Below are positions 1 through 6,371 of a DNA stretch of 15,539 nt, in pieces. The notes under the pieces are model-generated. The model was given only the letters and a program-made list of their open reading frames with translations. It was not told the DNA's origin and ran no database searches. Origin of the DNA: Anaerolineae bacterium (lineage in GTDB: Bacteria > Chloroflexota > Anaerolineae > JAAYZQ01); contig JAFGOG010000178.1 in the NCBI GenBank assembly GCA_016926595.1, forward strand, positions 1 to 15,539. The letters run 5' to 3'. The position numbers and the translations under genes were made by a program. Positions within the stretch are counted from its first letter, which is position 1, and each line of letters starts with the position of its first letter.

Positions 1-1
1 C

Positions 2-8
2 GTTGGGC
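2..8 (+). other. Left cassette boundary: attC R'-type core site (GTTRRRY)
   Basis: The seven bases GTTGGGC fit the integron core consensus GTTRRRY. By the rules of cassette insertion the crossover lies between G2 and T3, so this is the last box of an attC (or attI) whose remainder lies left of the window. The same heptamer closes the attC at 733-739. A match to a seven-base degenerate motif is weak alone; its position just before a gene that ends in a full attC makes it credible. Confidence 0.7.
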
Positions 9-733
9 GCAGCGCAGATTGACAGCTGGAGAAATGAAAAGATGGAATGGTTCCCTGGCCTAGAACTGGTATGGCTCAACGGGTGGATTCTGCTCGTCCC
101 ATTCTACGCAGTGTTTGGCTTACTGCTGCTCATATTCCCGCGGGAAGTAGTGAGAAGGCTCTACCACAAATCGGGTTGGAGCCGGTGGCAAATGATCATG
201 TCCGTTTTAACCAAACTGGCTGCGCTCATCTTCATCGTGCTGATCTTGGCGACGCCGCTCAGGATCGGGACGAGCGTTCTTGGGGTGGGGATAGTCTTGT
301 ATTTGTTTGGTTTTGTGTTGATGGTGGTGGCCCTCATCCACTATCGGCAGACACCAATGGGCGAGGCTGTAGTCAAAGGGGTGTATCGCATATCGCGGAA
401 TCCGCAGTGGGTGGCATTGGTACTGGTGGTGTTCGGCATAGCGATAGCGATTGGCTCGTGGACAGCGATCACGCTGGCGGTGGTGATGGTGGTAGCAGGG
501 CACTTTCGCATTCTAGCCGAAGAGGAGGTATGTCTGGAGCAGTATGGGGAATCATATCGGCGATACATGGAACGAGTGCCGCGGTACTTGTGGGTCGTGT
601 AGTGCGCTGCGCCCAACCAGCGGCTGGAGCCGACTGGGCTGAGCAGGCGGCTTGCGAAGGTGGCTGGGCCTGCCGCCGAGTCTTTGGCCGAGCGCAATGA
701 GCCTGTATCGCCCAGCGGCTCAGCCGCCATCCG
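3..733 (+). mobile_element. Integron gene cassette (ICMT-like gene plus attC)
   Basis: A 731-bp unit lies between two GTTRRRY core sites (crossover points G2/T3 and G733/T734). It holds a single forward gene (42-602) and ends in an attC (611-739) in the usual orientation: RYYYAAC downstream of the gene, then GTTRRRY. The gene fills most of the unit and has its own ribosome binding site but no clear promoter, as is common for cassettes. Bases 2-16 are perfectly complementary to 603-617, so excision and circularisation would rebuild a core site with a longer inverted repeat than the core alone. No integrase gene or attI is in the window, so it cannot be told whether this is part of a complete integron or an integrase-less attC cluster. 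Confidence 0.78.
42..602 (+). CDS. ICMT/PEMT-like membrane methyltransferase
   Basis: A 186-residue integral membrane protein with about five hydrophobic segments. The C-terminal part carries the signature of the isoprenylcysteine carboxyl methyltransferase / phospholipid methyltransferase superfamily: a GVYRISRNPQW motif near residues 114-124, then hydrophobic helices, then EEEVCLEQYGESYRRYMERVP near the end, where the family binds S-adenosylmethionine at the membrane face. Bacterial members are mostly of unknown substrate; methylation of a lipid, isoprenoid or small thiol/amine is possible but not shown. The ATG at 42 is preferred over the upstream TTG at 3 because GGAGA (28-32) sits 9 nt before it and the TTG overlaps the cassette boundary. 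The gene is the cargo of the integron cassette; its stop lies 8 nt before the attC R'' box. Confidence 0.8.
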   Translation: MEWFPGLELVWLNGWILLVPFYAVFGLLLLIFPREVVRRLYHKSGWSRWQMIMSVLTKLAALIFIVLILATPLRIGTSVLGVGIVLYLFGFVLMVVALIHYRQTPMGEAVVKGVYRISRNPQWVALVLVVFGIAIAIGSWTAITLAVVMVVAGHFRILAEEEVCLEQYGESYRRYMERVPRYLWVV

Positions 734-739
734 TTGGGC
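611..739 (+). other. Integron attC recombination site (129 bp)
   Basis: The outer boxes are GCCCAAC (611-617, RYYYAAC) and GTTGGGC (733-739, GTTRRRY), which pair over 7 bp. After an asymmetric spacer (2 nt left, 5 nt right), three further helices pair: 620-625 with 722-727, 627-632 with 716-721, and 634-639 with 710-715. This gives 18 bp with exactly two unpaired bases, G626 and A633, both on the left arm. This is the known attC layout: the two extrahelical bases tell the integrase which folded strand to use. The terminal loop (640-709) has its own stem (GGCGGC with GCCGCC). Total length is within the usual 55-145 bp range. No further attC follows the next gene, so this looks like the last cassette of an array. 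Confidence 0.85.
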
Positions 740-774
740 CTACGGAACAGGGTCGCCGACGTGGTTGATCTCAC

Positions 775-803
775 TTGCCAAGAGCTGCCTGGTGTGCTAA
801 ACT
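775..803 (+). promoter_or_regulatory. Sigma70-like promoter for the DUF454 gene (leaderless)
   Basis: TTGCCA (775-780), a 17-bp spacer and TAAACT (798-803) preceded by the extended -10 element TGC. The expected start of transcription, about 7 nt after the -10 box, falls at or next to the ATG at 811, and no ribosome binding site is visible. This predicts a leaderless mRNA. The promoter lies just beyond the attC boundary and so belongs to the chromosome, not the cassette. Confidence 0.55.
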
Positions 804-810
804 GGCGTCG

Positions 811-1239
811 ATGAAAAGCCTGACAAGAACCTTGCTCATTGTCTGCGGTACGCTTTGCGTGGCGTTGGGTGCTGTCGGTATGTTCCTGCCTGTGTTGCCG
901 ACCACTCCCTTTTTGCTTTTGGCTGCTGTTTGTTATGCTCGCAGCTCGCAAAAGTTCTATCACTGGCTGATGACCAATCGCTGGTGTGGCGAGTACATCA
1001 GGAACTATCGAGAAGGCAGGGGCATACCCCTCAAGCAAAAGGTGCTCATTATACTCCTGCTGTGGCTCACGATCGTCTATGCGGCATGGTTTGTGGTGTC
1101 GCTGTGGTGGTTGAAACTGATCCTCGTTGGCATTGCAATTGCCGTCACTATTCATGTGGTAGGGATAAAGACATTCAAGCCGGCGGTACAGAATTCTCGA
1201 TTGCTTATAGAATCCGACCCACCTGAAGACTTGGCCTGA
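811..1239 (+). CDS. DUF454 (YbaN-like) inner membrane protein
   Basis: A 142-residue protein with three to four hydrophobic segments. The first segment is followed by the family motif GAVGMFLPVLPTTPFLLLAA (residues ~22-41), and then an aromatic/Trp-rich loop (FYHWLMTNRWCGEYIRNY) and a two-helix C-terminal hairpin. This matches the DUF454 family (YbaN in E. coli), whose role is unknown. The ATG at 811 is chosen over the upstream TTG at 775 because the latter lies inside the promoter's -35 element and the family N-terminus begins with the MKSL segment. It stops 15 nt before the SLC13-like gene, so the two are probably cotranscribed. Confidence 0.8.
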   Translation: MKSLTRTLLIVCGTLCVALGAVGMFLPVLPTTPFLLLAAVCYARSSQKFYHWLMTNRWCGEYIRNYREGRGIPLKQKVLIILLLWLTIVYAAWFVVSLWWLKLILVGIAIAVTIHVVGIKTFKPAVQNSRLLIESDPPEDLA

Positions 1240-1254
1240 AATAGGGGATCTACC

Positions 1255-3594
1255 TTGACACCCCAGATCGCAATCGTGCTGTCCATCCTGGCGGTTGCCA
1301 TCTTGCTCTTTGTCACAGAGCGGGTGCGGATGGACCTGGTGGCCGTGCTGGTACTGGTCAGCCTGGTCATCGCTGGGCTGATCACGCCCGTCGAGGCGCT
1401 GTCGGGCTTTAGCAACCCGGCGGTAGTGACCGTCTGGGCGGTGCTGGTCCTCAGCGCTGGCTTGACCCGCACCGGCCTGGCTGGCCTGGTGGGCAACCAG
1501 GTGCTTCGGCTGGCGGGCCAGAGTGAGGCGCGATTGGTGGTAGTCATCATGCTAGCGGCCGCTGCACTGTCGGGCTTTATGAATAACGTGGGCGTGGCGG
1601 CGTTGATGCTGCCCGTGGTCGTCGATATCGCCCGGCGCACTGGTCGCCCTTCGTCGCGGCTGCTCATGCCCCTTGCTTTTGCCACCTTGCTGGGCGGGAC
1701 GATCACCCTGATCGGCACGCCGCCCAACATCCTGATCGGCGAGGCGCTGCGCGAGCGTGGCCTACGGCCATTTGAGATGTTCGATTTTGCCCCGGTGGGC
1801 CTGGCCGTGACCCTGGTGGGCATTGCCTTTATGGTAGTAGTGGGACGTCATCTGCTGCCGACGCGCGAGACGAAACGGCTGGCTGCTGGTAGGCCGATCG
1901 ACTTGACCGAGTTCTTTGGGCTGCGCGATCGACTCTATGCCGTGCGCATACCGCCCGGTTCGCCGCTGGTGGGCAAGACACTTCTCCAGAGCCGGCTGGG
2001 GGCGGTCCTGGAGCTGACCGTTGTCGGCATCCAACGCGAGAGCACAGTCCGGCTAGCGCCCACGCCCGAGACCACTCTCCAGGCTGGCGACCGGCTGCTG
2101 GTGGAAGGGCGCCTGGACCGGCTGGCCGAGTTGCGTAATGGACGGCAGATCCTGGTCGAGGAGCAGCCGCTGGATGTGGAAAAGCTGCTCTCGGCCGAGA
2201 TGGGGTTCGCCGAGGTGCGTTTGCCGGCCGGTTCCTCGCTGCCGGGCCAGACCCTGGAGCAGATCGGCTTTCGGCGTCGCTTTGGCGTGGTCGTGCTGGC
2301 CGTTCGCCGCGGAGGCGGCGTGTTGCGAACCAACCTGGAGCGGATATCGCTGCAACGCGATGACGTCCTGCTGGTTGAGGGCAGCCATGCGCAGCTCGAC
2401 GCGCTGCAGGCGGAGCCCGATCTCCTTGTCAGCCGGATTGAAACGGCGGAGGAGTACCATCTCGAGGAACGGCTGGTGCTGGTTCAGGTGCCCTCTGGCT
2501 CATCACTGGCAGGCAAGACACTGGTCGAGAGCCGGCTGGGCGAGGCTTATGGGCTGGGGGTGATGGGCATTATCCGGGAGGGGGCGACCCAACTCTTGCC
2601 CAATGCAGGTGAGCGCCTGGCAGAGGACGACCTGCTGCTGGTCAAGGGCAGGCGCGAAGACATACAGACCTTGGATGGGCTGCAAGGCCTGGAAATGGAG
2701 GAGCAGGTCGCGGCCGAACTGGGCGACCTGGAATCAGAGCACGTGGGCTTGATTGAGGCAGTGCTTTCTCCCCGCACCACACTGGTCGGCAAAACGCTGC
2801 GCCAGATCCACTTTCGCGAGAAGTATGGCCTTAGTGTCTTGGCTGTCTGGCGCGGCGGCCGGGCTTATCGCTCCGGTTTGCGGGACATGACGCTGCAATT
2901 CGGCGATGCGTTGCTGCTCTACGGCCTGCGCGATCGAGCACGTGTGTTGGGCAGCGAGTCCGACTTTTTGGTGCTGACCGAGGCTGCCCAGGAAGCACCG
3001 CGCCGGCAAAAGGCACCGCTTGCACTGCTGATCATGACCGGGATGCTGATGGTAGCGATCGCCGGCTGGCTGCCGATCGCCATTGCCGCCGTGATGGGCA
3101 TGGCACTGATGATCCTGACCGGCTGCCTGACGATGGAGGAAGCCTACCACGCCATCGAATGGCAGGCCGTTTTTCTCATCGCCGGCATGCTGCCGCTGGG
3201 GATCGCATTGGAGCGAACCGGGGCAGCGCAGTGGCTGGCCGGCGGCTTGATCGGCTTGATCGGCGATTGGGGCCCGCTGGCGGTGATGGTCGGCCTGAGC
3301 CTGCTGGCAGTCCTGGCCTCACAGGCGATGCCAAATGCTGCCGTAGCGGTGCTGCTGGCGCCCATCGCCCTCGACGCCGCGGCCAGTCTGGGCGCTTCAC
3401 CCTATCCGTTGCTCATGGCCGTAGCCGTCTCGGCCTCGGCCGCATTTTTGAGCCCTGTCGGCCACTCTAGCAACGTGTTGATCATGGGGCCAGGCGGCTA
3501 TCGCTTCACCGACTATATCCGCGTGGGACTGCCACTCACGGTCCTGGTTCTGGCTGTGGCGCTGTTGGTCCTACCGCTCTTTTGGTCATTCTAG
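1255..3594 (+). CDS. SLC13-family permease with four RCK_C domains
   Basis: A 779-residue membrane transporter of the SLC13/DASS (citrate/sulfate/dicarboxylate) fold. The N-terminal membrane half (~1-205) has MNNVGVAALMLP (109-120) and the re-entrant loop motif GTPPNILIGE (154-163). The C-terminal half (~587-779) has SQAMPNAAVAVLLAP (689-703) and SPVGHSSNVLIMGPGGY (733-749). Between them, four tandem RCK_C (TrkA-C) domains occupy about 225-295, 316-388, 403-475 and 495-570; each has the motif shape (P)xxSxLxGxTLxxxxF/L. RCK_C domains bind small ligands and may gate transport from the cytoplasm. Related proteins carry sulfate, dicarboxylates or other anions; the substrate here cannot be read from sequence. 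Start: TTG at 1255, with AGGGGA about 6 nt upstream. It runs convergent to the sulfur operon with a 28-nt gap, and a sulfur-anion substrate is an attractive but unproven idea. Confidence 0.82.
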   Translation: MTPQIAIVLSILAVAILLFVTERVRMDLVAVLVLVSLVIAGLITPVEALSGFSNPAVVTVWAVLVLSAGLTRTGLAGLVGNQVLRLAGQSEARLVVVIMLAAAALSGFMNNVGVAALMLPVVVDIARRTGRPSSRLLMPLAFATLLGGTITLIGTPPNILIGEALRERGLRPFEMFDFAPVGLAVTLVGIAFMVVVGRHLLPTRETKRLAAGRPIDLTEFFGLRDRLYAVRIPPGSPLVGKTLLQSRLGAVLELTVVGIQRESTVRLAPTPETTLQAGDRLLVEGRLDRLAELRNGRQILVEEQPLDVEKLLSAEMGFAEVRLPAGSSLPGQTLEQIGFRRRFGVVVLAVRRGGGVLRTNLERISLQRDDVLLVEGSHAQLDALQAEPDLLVSRIETAEEYHLEERLVLVQVPSGSSLAGKTLVESRLGEAYGLGVMGIIREGATQLLPNAGERLAEDDLLLVKGRREDIQTLDGLQGLEMEEQVAAELGDLESEHVGLIEAVLSPRTTLVGKTLRQIHFREKYGLSVLAVWRGGRAYRSGLRDMTLQFGDALLLYGLRDRARVLGSESDFLVLTEAAQEAPRRQKAPLALLIMTGMLMVAIAGWLPIAIAAVMGMALMILTGCLTMEEAYHAIEWQAVFLIAGMLPLGIALERTGAAQWLAGGLIGLIGDWGPLAVMVGLSLLAVLASQAMPNAAVAVLLAPIALDAAASLGASPYPLLMAVAVSASAAFLSPVGHSSNVLIMGPGGYRFTDYIRVGLPLTVLVLAVALLVLPLFWSF

Positions 3595-3622
3595 CGGCGG
3601 GTGATGGGCTCACGTCGCGCCT

Positions 3623-4162
3623 CTAGAGCCCGGCGCGCTCGATCAGATACAACAGTAGAACGATAAGAGCGGACAGGGGCACGATGACAACCCAGTCGCT
3701 GACCTTGAAGAGGCGCGGCAGGGTCAGGTCGCCAAAATACCCCTTTTTTAGGACGCCGTCTTTCAGCCGGGGATAGACTGCGGCAAAGAGCCCAGACCCA
3801 AGGAGGATGCCTGCCAGGCCTCCCACCGATGCATCCAGGTAGCCGTTGCCAATGGCGCCGGCGATCGTCCCGGGGCAATAGCCGAGTAGGGCAAAGCCCA
3901 GGCCAAAGATCAACCCGCCTATGGCGTTCTTGCCCCAGGAGCCTGCCTTGGGATCGAGCTGAATCCAGCCCCGGCTTTTCATCAGATGGATGCCGATAGC
4001 GCCGGTCACCACGGCGGAGAGGATGATCTTGACTACAGTAAAGTCATTCAGCAGCAGCTGGCCGATGATGACATCATATTTCGTCACGCCACCCTTCTGC
4101 AGCAAAAAGCCAAAGGCGATACCAAACACAAACCCCCAGCCAAGGGGCAATCTGGTTCTCAT
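3623..4162 (-). CDS. YeeE/YedE half-transporter, second subunit
   Basis: A 179-residue, very hydrophobic protein with about five membrane segments, matching one half of the YeeE/YedE (DUF395, sulfur transport) fold. Its diagnostic segment GYCPGTIAGAIGNG carries the conserved cysteine that in the thiosulfate importer TsuA lines the substrate path. Full-length TsuA is about twice this size, so this is a half-size subunit that should pair with the product of the gene just upstream. The ATG at 4162 is chosen because AGGGAGG precedes it by 4 nt; a longer reading (start 4192) would overlap the upstream gene. It begins 13 nt after the upstream stop, and its ribosome binding site lies in that gap. 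Thiosulfate or a related sulfane sulfur compound is the likely substrate; the transport direction is open. Confidence 0.8.
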   Translation of the reverse strand: MRTRLPLGWGFVFGIAFGFLLQKGGVTKYDVIIGQLLLNDFTVVKIILSAVVTGAIGIHLMKSRGWIQLDPKAGSWGKNAIGGLIFGLGFALLGYCPGTIAGAIGNGYLDASVGGLAGILLGSGLFAAVYPRLKDGVLKKGYFGDLTLPRLFKVSDWVVIVPLSALIVLLLYLIERAGL

Positions 4163-4175
4163 CCCTCCTCCCTTC

Positions 4176-4694
4176 TCAGGCGATGACGGCAAAAAGGAGC
4201 TGGGCCATCAGGATGCCGCCTATGAAGAAACAGATGGCCGAAATCCAACTGGAAACAGCCAGTTGCATGGTGCCGCTGATGCCGTGTCCGCTGGTGCAGC
4301 CGTCCGCCCACCGTGAGCCAATGCCCAGCAGGACGCCGCCCAGCAGGGCAATGGCCAGTCTCACGGGCGCGTTGGTGCCAAAGGCGGCGGCCCACTGGGA
4401 AGGTACCCACTGCCAGCGGAAATCGCCCGATAGCACGGAGGAGACGAGCGCCCCCACAATCATGCCCAGCACCAGCATCCACTGCCAGTCCACCACCGGT
4501 TTGAACTCCTGGTAATACGGCCTGGTCTCCACCTTGCTTCCCCGGAACAGCTTTTCGATCATACCGGCGGACCGGGCAAAGGAGGTGGAGCAGCCGATCG
4601 GCTTTTTGGAGATGAGCCAGGTCAACCAGCTCAACACGCCGATGCCGATGCCGACCGCGTAGGGCGACCACCCTACATCCGTTAGCCAGTTCAT
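4176..4694 (-). CDS. YeeE/YedE half-transporter, first subunit
   Basis: About 172 residues with four to five membrane segments, and two motifs of the YeeE/YedE sulfur-transport family: KPIGCSTSFARS near residue 35 and DGCTSGHGISG near residue 140. Each has the conserved cysteine-containing re-entrant loop. With the single-cysteine half downstream, the pair recreates the set of conserved cysteines of a full-length TsuA-like transporter. Two ATGs compete: 4700 is only 2 nt after the GGAGG element (4702-4706), 4694 is 8 nt after it and is preferred. It lies 15 nt behind the stop of the CstB-like gene, so translation of the three genes is probably coupled. This arrangement (metallo-beta-lactamase/rhodanese enzyme plus two YeeE/YedE halves) recurs in bacterial sulfide-detoxification operons. 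Confidence 0.82.
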   Translation of the reverse strand: MNWLTDVGWSPYAVGIGIGVLSWLTWLISKKPIGCSTSFARSAGMIEKLFRGSKVETRPYYQEFKPVVDWQWMLVLGMIVGALVSSVLSGDFRWQWVPSQWAAAFGTNAPVRLAIALLGGVLLGIGSRWADGCTSGHGISGTMQLAVSSWISAICFFIGGILMAQLLFAVIA

Positions 4695-4709
4695 AACCAT
4701 GTCCTCCTG

Positions 4710-6152
4710 CTAAGGCCCAACTGTTTCTGAGGGGAGATAGATCGCAAAGAACCGGGAGCCGTGCGGGTTCTCGCAGACGGCGCATTGCCGGGCGTATCCG
4801 GCAGCGCTGTACCCCGTCATGCCGCCGGCCAGGTTGTGCACCTCTTTGAATCCATGCTGCTTGAGAATGCTGGCCCCCAGGCTGGACCGGTTCCCCGAGC
4901 TGCACACCACAAAAGTGGGTTTGTCCGGGTCCAACTCGTTGTAGCGCGTGCGCAGATCCGGCGCAGGGATGTTCACCGCGCCGCCGATGTGGCCATCCTG
5001 GAATTCCAGCGGGGAGCGCACGTCCACCAGCACCATGTTGGTCGTGCCGGTGACCCTGTCATGCAGGTCCTCGGCAGAAACCAAATGGACGTCGGCCGTC
5101 CGTTGCCCTGACGTGGCCCAGGCCGCCATGCCGCCGTGCAAGTGACCGGCGATGCGGTCTATCCCCACCCGGCGCGCCCACAGCACGGCTGCGACGGCGT
5201 CGGCATAGTCGTTGGCTACCAGCAGGATCTCCTTCTCGGGGGACAGCACCCACCCGGCGAAAGTGGAAAAGTTGCCGTTGAGATCCAGGCTCCAGGCCCC
5301 GGGGATATGTAGGCTGGCAAAGGCGGTATAGCTGCGCACGTCTACCACCGTGACGTTCGGATCTTCCATCCGCTCCAGGAACTGCGCCGGCCTCAATTCC
5401 TTCAAGGCGGGCAGGTCGGCGAGCAGGGCCGGCCCGTCACGATTGATGTCACTGCAACGGCTGAAATGATCGGGGGCCGGCGGCATGTCTGTCGTGAGGG
5501 AGTGGATAAAATCGGTCTTGCCAAGCTGTAGTGCGGCGTTGTAGCGTCGCTCGTAACCGATGGTGGTCGAATACTTGGCGGCCATTGAGCGGCCGCATAG
5601 CGAGCCGGCACCGTGAGCGGGATAGACTTCGCAATAGTCGGGCAGCTTGAGCAGCTTGCGGTGCAGGCTGTCGTAAAGCTGGCCGGCCAGCTGGGTGGCC
5701 TTGCCGGGAAAGAGGTCTGGCCGGCCTACGTCTCCGACAAACAGCACATCCCCCACAAAAACGCCGATGGGGGTGTCGCCCCTAGCTCTGTCGGTCACGG
5801 TGTAAGAGACGTGCTCTGGGGTATGCCCGGGTGTCTCGAGCACTTGCAGAAGCATCTCCTCGATCTCGATGGCGTCACCCTCGACCAGCGGGACGTGGTC
5901 GAACTTGCATTCGGCCGACCTGGGCGCATAGATCTTGGCGCCGGTCCTTGCAGCCAGGTCCATGTGGCCGGAGACGAAATCGGCATGGAGATGGGTTTGC
6001 ACGATGTGGGTGATGGCCACACCCAGCTCGCGCGCCTGATTGATGTAAAGGTCTATATCGCGCTGAGGATCGATGACTGCGCAGTTCGCTTTACCGGCCA
6101 GGAGATACGAGCTGTGGGCGATCTTGGCCAGGAAGAAATGCTTCAGTAGCAT
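4710..6152 (-). CDS. CstB-like persulfide dioxygenase/rhodanese
   Basis: A 480-residue cytoplasmic protein with three parts. Residues 1-240 are a metallo-beta-lactamase-fold persulfide dioxygenase: THLHADF (53-59), ETPGHTPEHVSY (107-117), FVGDVLFVGDVGRPDL (132-147) and YPAHGAGSLCG (177-187). The probable iron ligands are H54, H110 and D135. Residues ~255-355 form a rhodanese-like domain without an active-site cysteine. Residues ~365-455 are an active rhodanese, with catalytic C417 in VVCSSGNRS. This is the order seen in CstB of Staphylococcus aureus, which converts low-molecular-weight persulfide and sulfite to thiosulfate. Unusual: a C-terminal extension with CAVC (457-460). ATG 6152 is chosen because AGGAAAG precedes it at good spacing; an in-frame ATG at 6188 lies inside a leader hairpin. 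It is the first gene of a three-gene operon with two sulfur transporter halves. Confidence 0.88.
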   Translation of the reverse strand: MLLKHFFLAKIAHSSYLLAGKANCAVIDPQRDIDLYINQARELGVAITHIVQTHLHADFVSGHMDLAARTGAKIYAPRSAECKFDHVPLVEGDAIEIEEMLLQVLETPGHTPEHVSYTVTDRARGDTPIGVFVGDVLFVGDVGRPDLFPGKATQLAGQLYDSLHRKLLKLPDYCEVYPAHGAGSLCGRSMAAKYSTTIGYERRYNAALQLGKTDFIHSLTTDMPPAPDHFSRCSDINRDGPALLADLPALKELRPAQFLERMEDPNVTVVDVRSYTAFASLHIPGAWSLDLNGNFSTFAGWVLSPEKEILLVANDYADAVAAVLWARRVGIDRIAGHLHGGMAAWATSGQRTADVHLVSAEDLHDRVTGTTNMVLVDVRSPLEFQDGHIGGAVNIPAPDLRTRYNELDPDKPTFVVCSSGNRSSLGASILKQHGFKEVHNLAGGMTGYSAAGYARQCAVCENPHGSRFFAIYLPSETVGP

Positions 6153-6181
6153 GGCACTTTCCTTTCTGTTGGTTTCGATGT

Positions 6182-6199
6182 GGGGCATGGCGTTGCCCC
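6182..6199 (-). promoter_or_regulatory. Perfect inverted repeat in the cstB-like leader
   Basis: GGGGCA (6182-6187) and TGCCCC (6194-6199) are perfect 6-bp inverted repeats around a 6-nt loop. It lies 13-30 nt downstream of the predicted transcription start and 30 nt before the start codon. It could be an operator for a sulfide-responsive repressor (none is encoded in the window) or an mRNA hairpin. An alternative in-frame ATG (6188) sits inside it. Confidence 0.4.
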
Positions 6200-6218
6200 T
6201 CTCAGTGTATCCGCTTCT

Positions 6219-6247
6219 ATTATACCTTCTAGGCGCGCCGGCTGCAA
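6219..6247 (-). promoter_or_regulatory. Sigma70-like promoter of the sulfur operon
   Basis: Reading the minus strand: TTGCAG (6247-6242), a 17-bp spacer and a perfect TATAAT (6224-6219). Predicted start of transcription near 6212, giving a leader of about 60 nt to the ATG at 6152. The longer reading frame that starts at 6308 would run through this promoter and is therefore rejected. Confidence 0.72.
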
Positions 6248-6336
6248 CTTGAGCAGAGCTGAATACTAGGGTGGCGTAGAGTAACGTGGAATCTTTCCCT
6301 TCAGCCACGCGCCCGCGAGGGGGCTTACAACGTTGC

Positions 6337-6365
6337 TTGACACTCCCCGACCCGTGCGCTATAAT
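6337..6365 (+). promoter_or_regulatory. Perfect consensus sigma70 promoter
   Basis: TTGACA (6337-6342), exactly 17 bp, then TATAAT (6360-6365). Both hexamers match consensus at every position, the strongest promoter in the window. Predicted start near 6372. The first plausible start codon is 300 nt away (6675), so it drives either a long leader or an untranslated RNA. Confidence 0.8.
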
Positions 6366-6371
6366 GCTGTC

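Noticed and set aside
47..700. Overlapping plus-strand frame across the methyltransferase gene
   Set aside because: It runs through the attC and has no domain; the frame starting at 42 has clear membrane and family motifs and a ribosome binding site.
469..1155. Long minus-strand frame opposite the attC and DUF454 gene
   Set aside because: Low-complexity translation rich in Gln, Arg and Pro, opposite a recognised gene; an antisense shadow.
6153..6308. N-terminal extension of the CstB-like protein to 6308
   Set aside because: It would contain the TTGCAG/TATAAT promoter and a hairpin, and the family N-terminus begins at the MLLKHFF segment.
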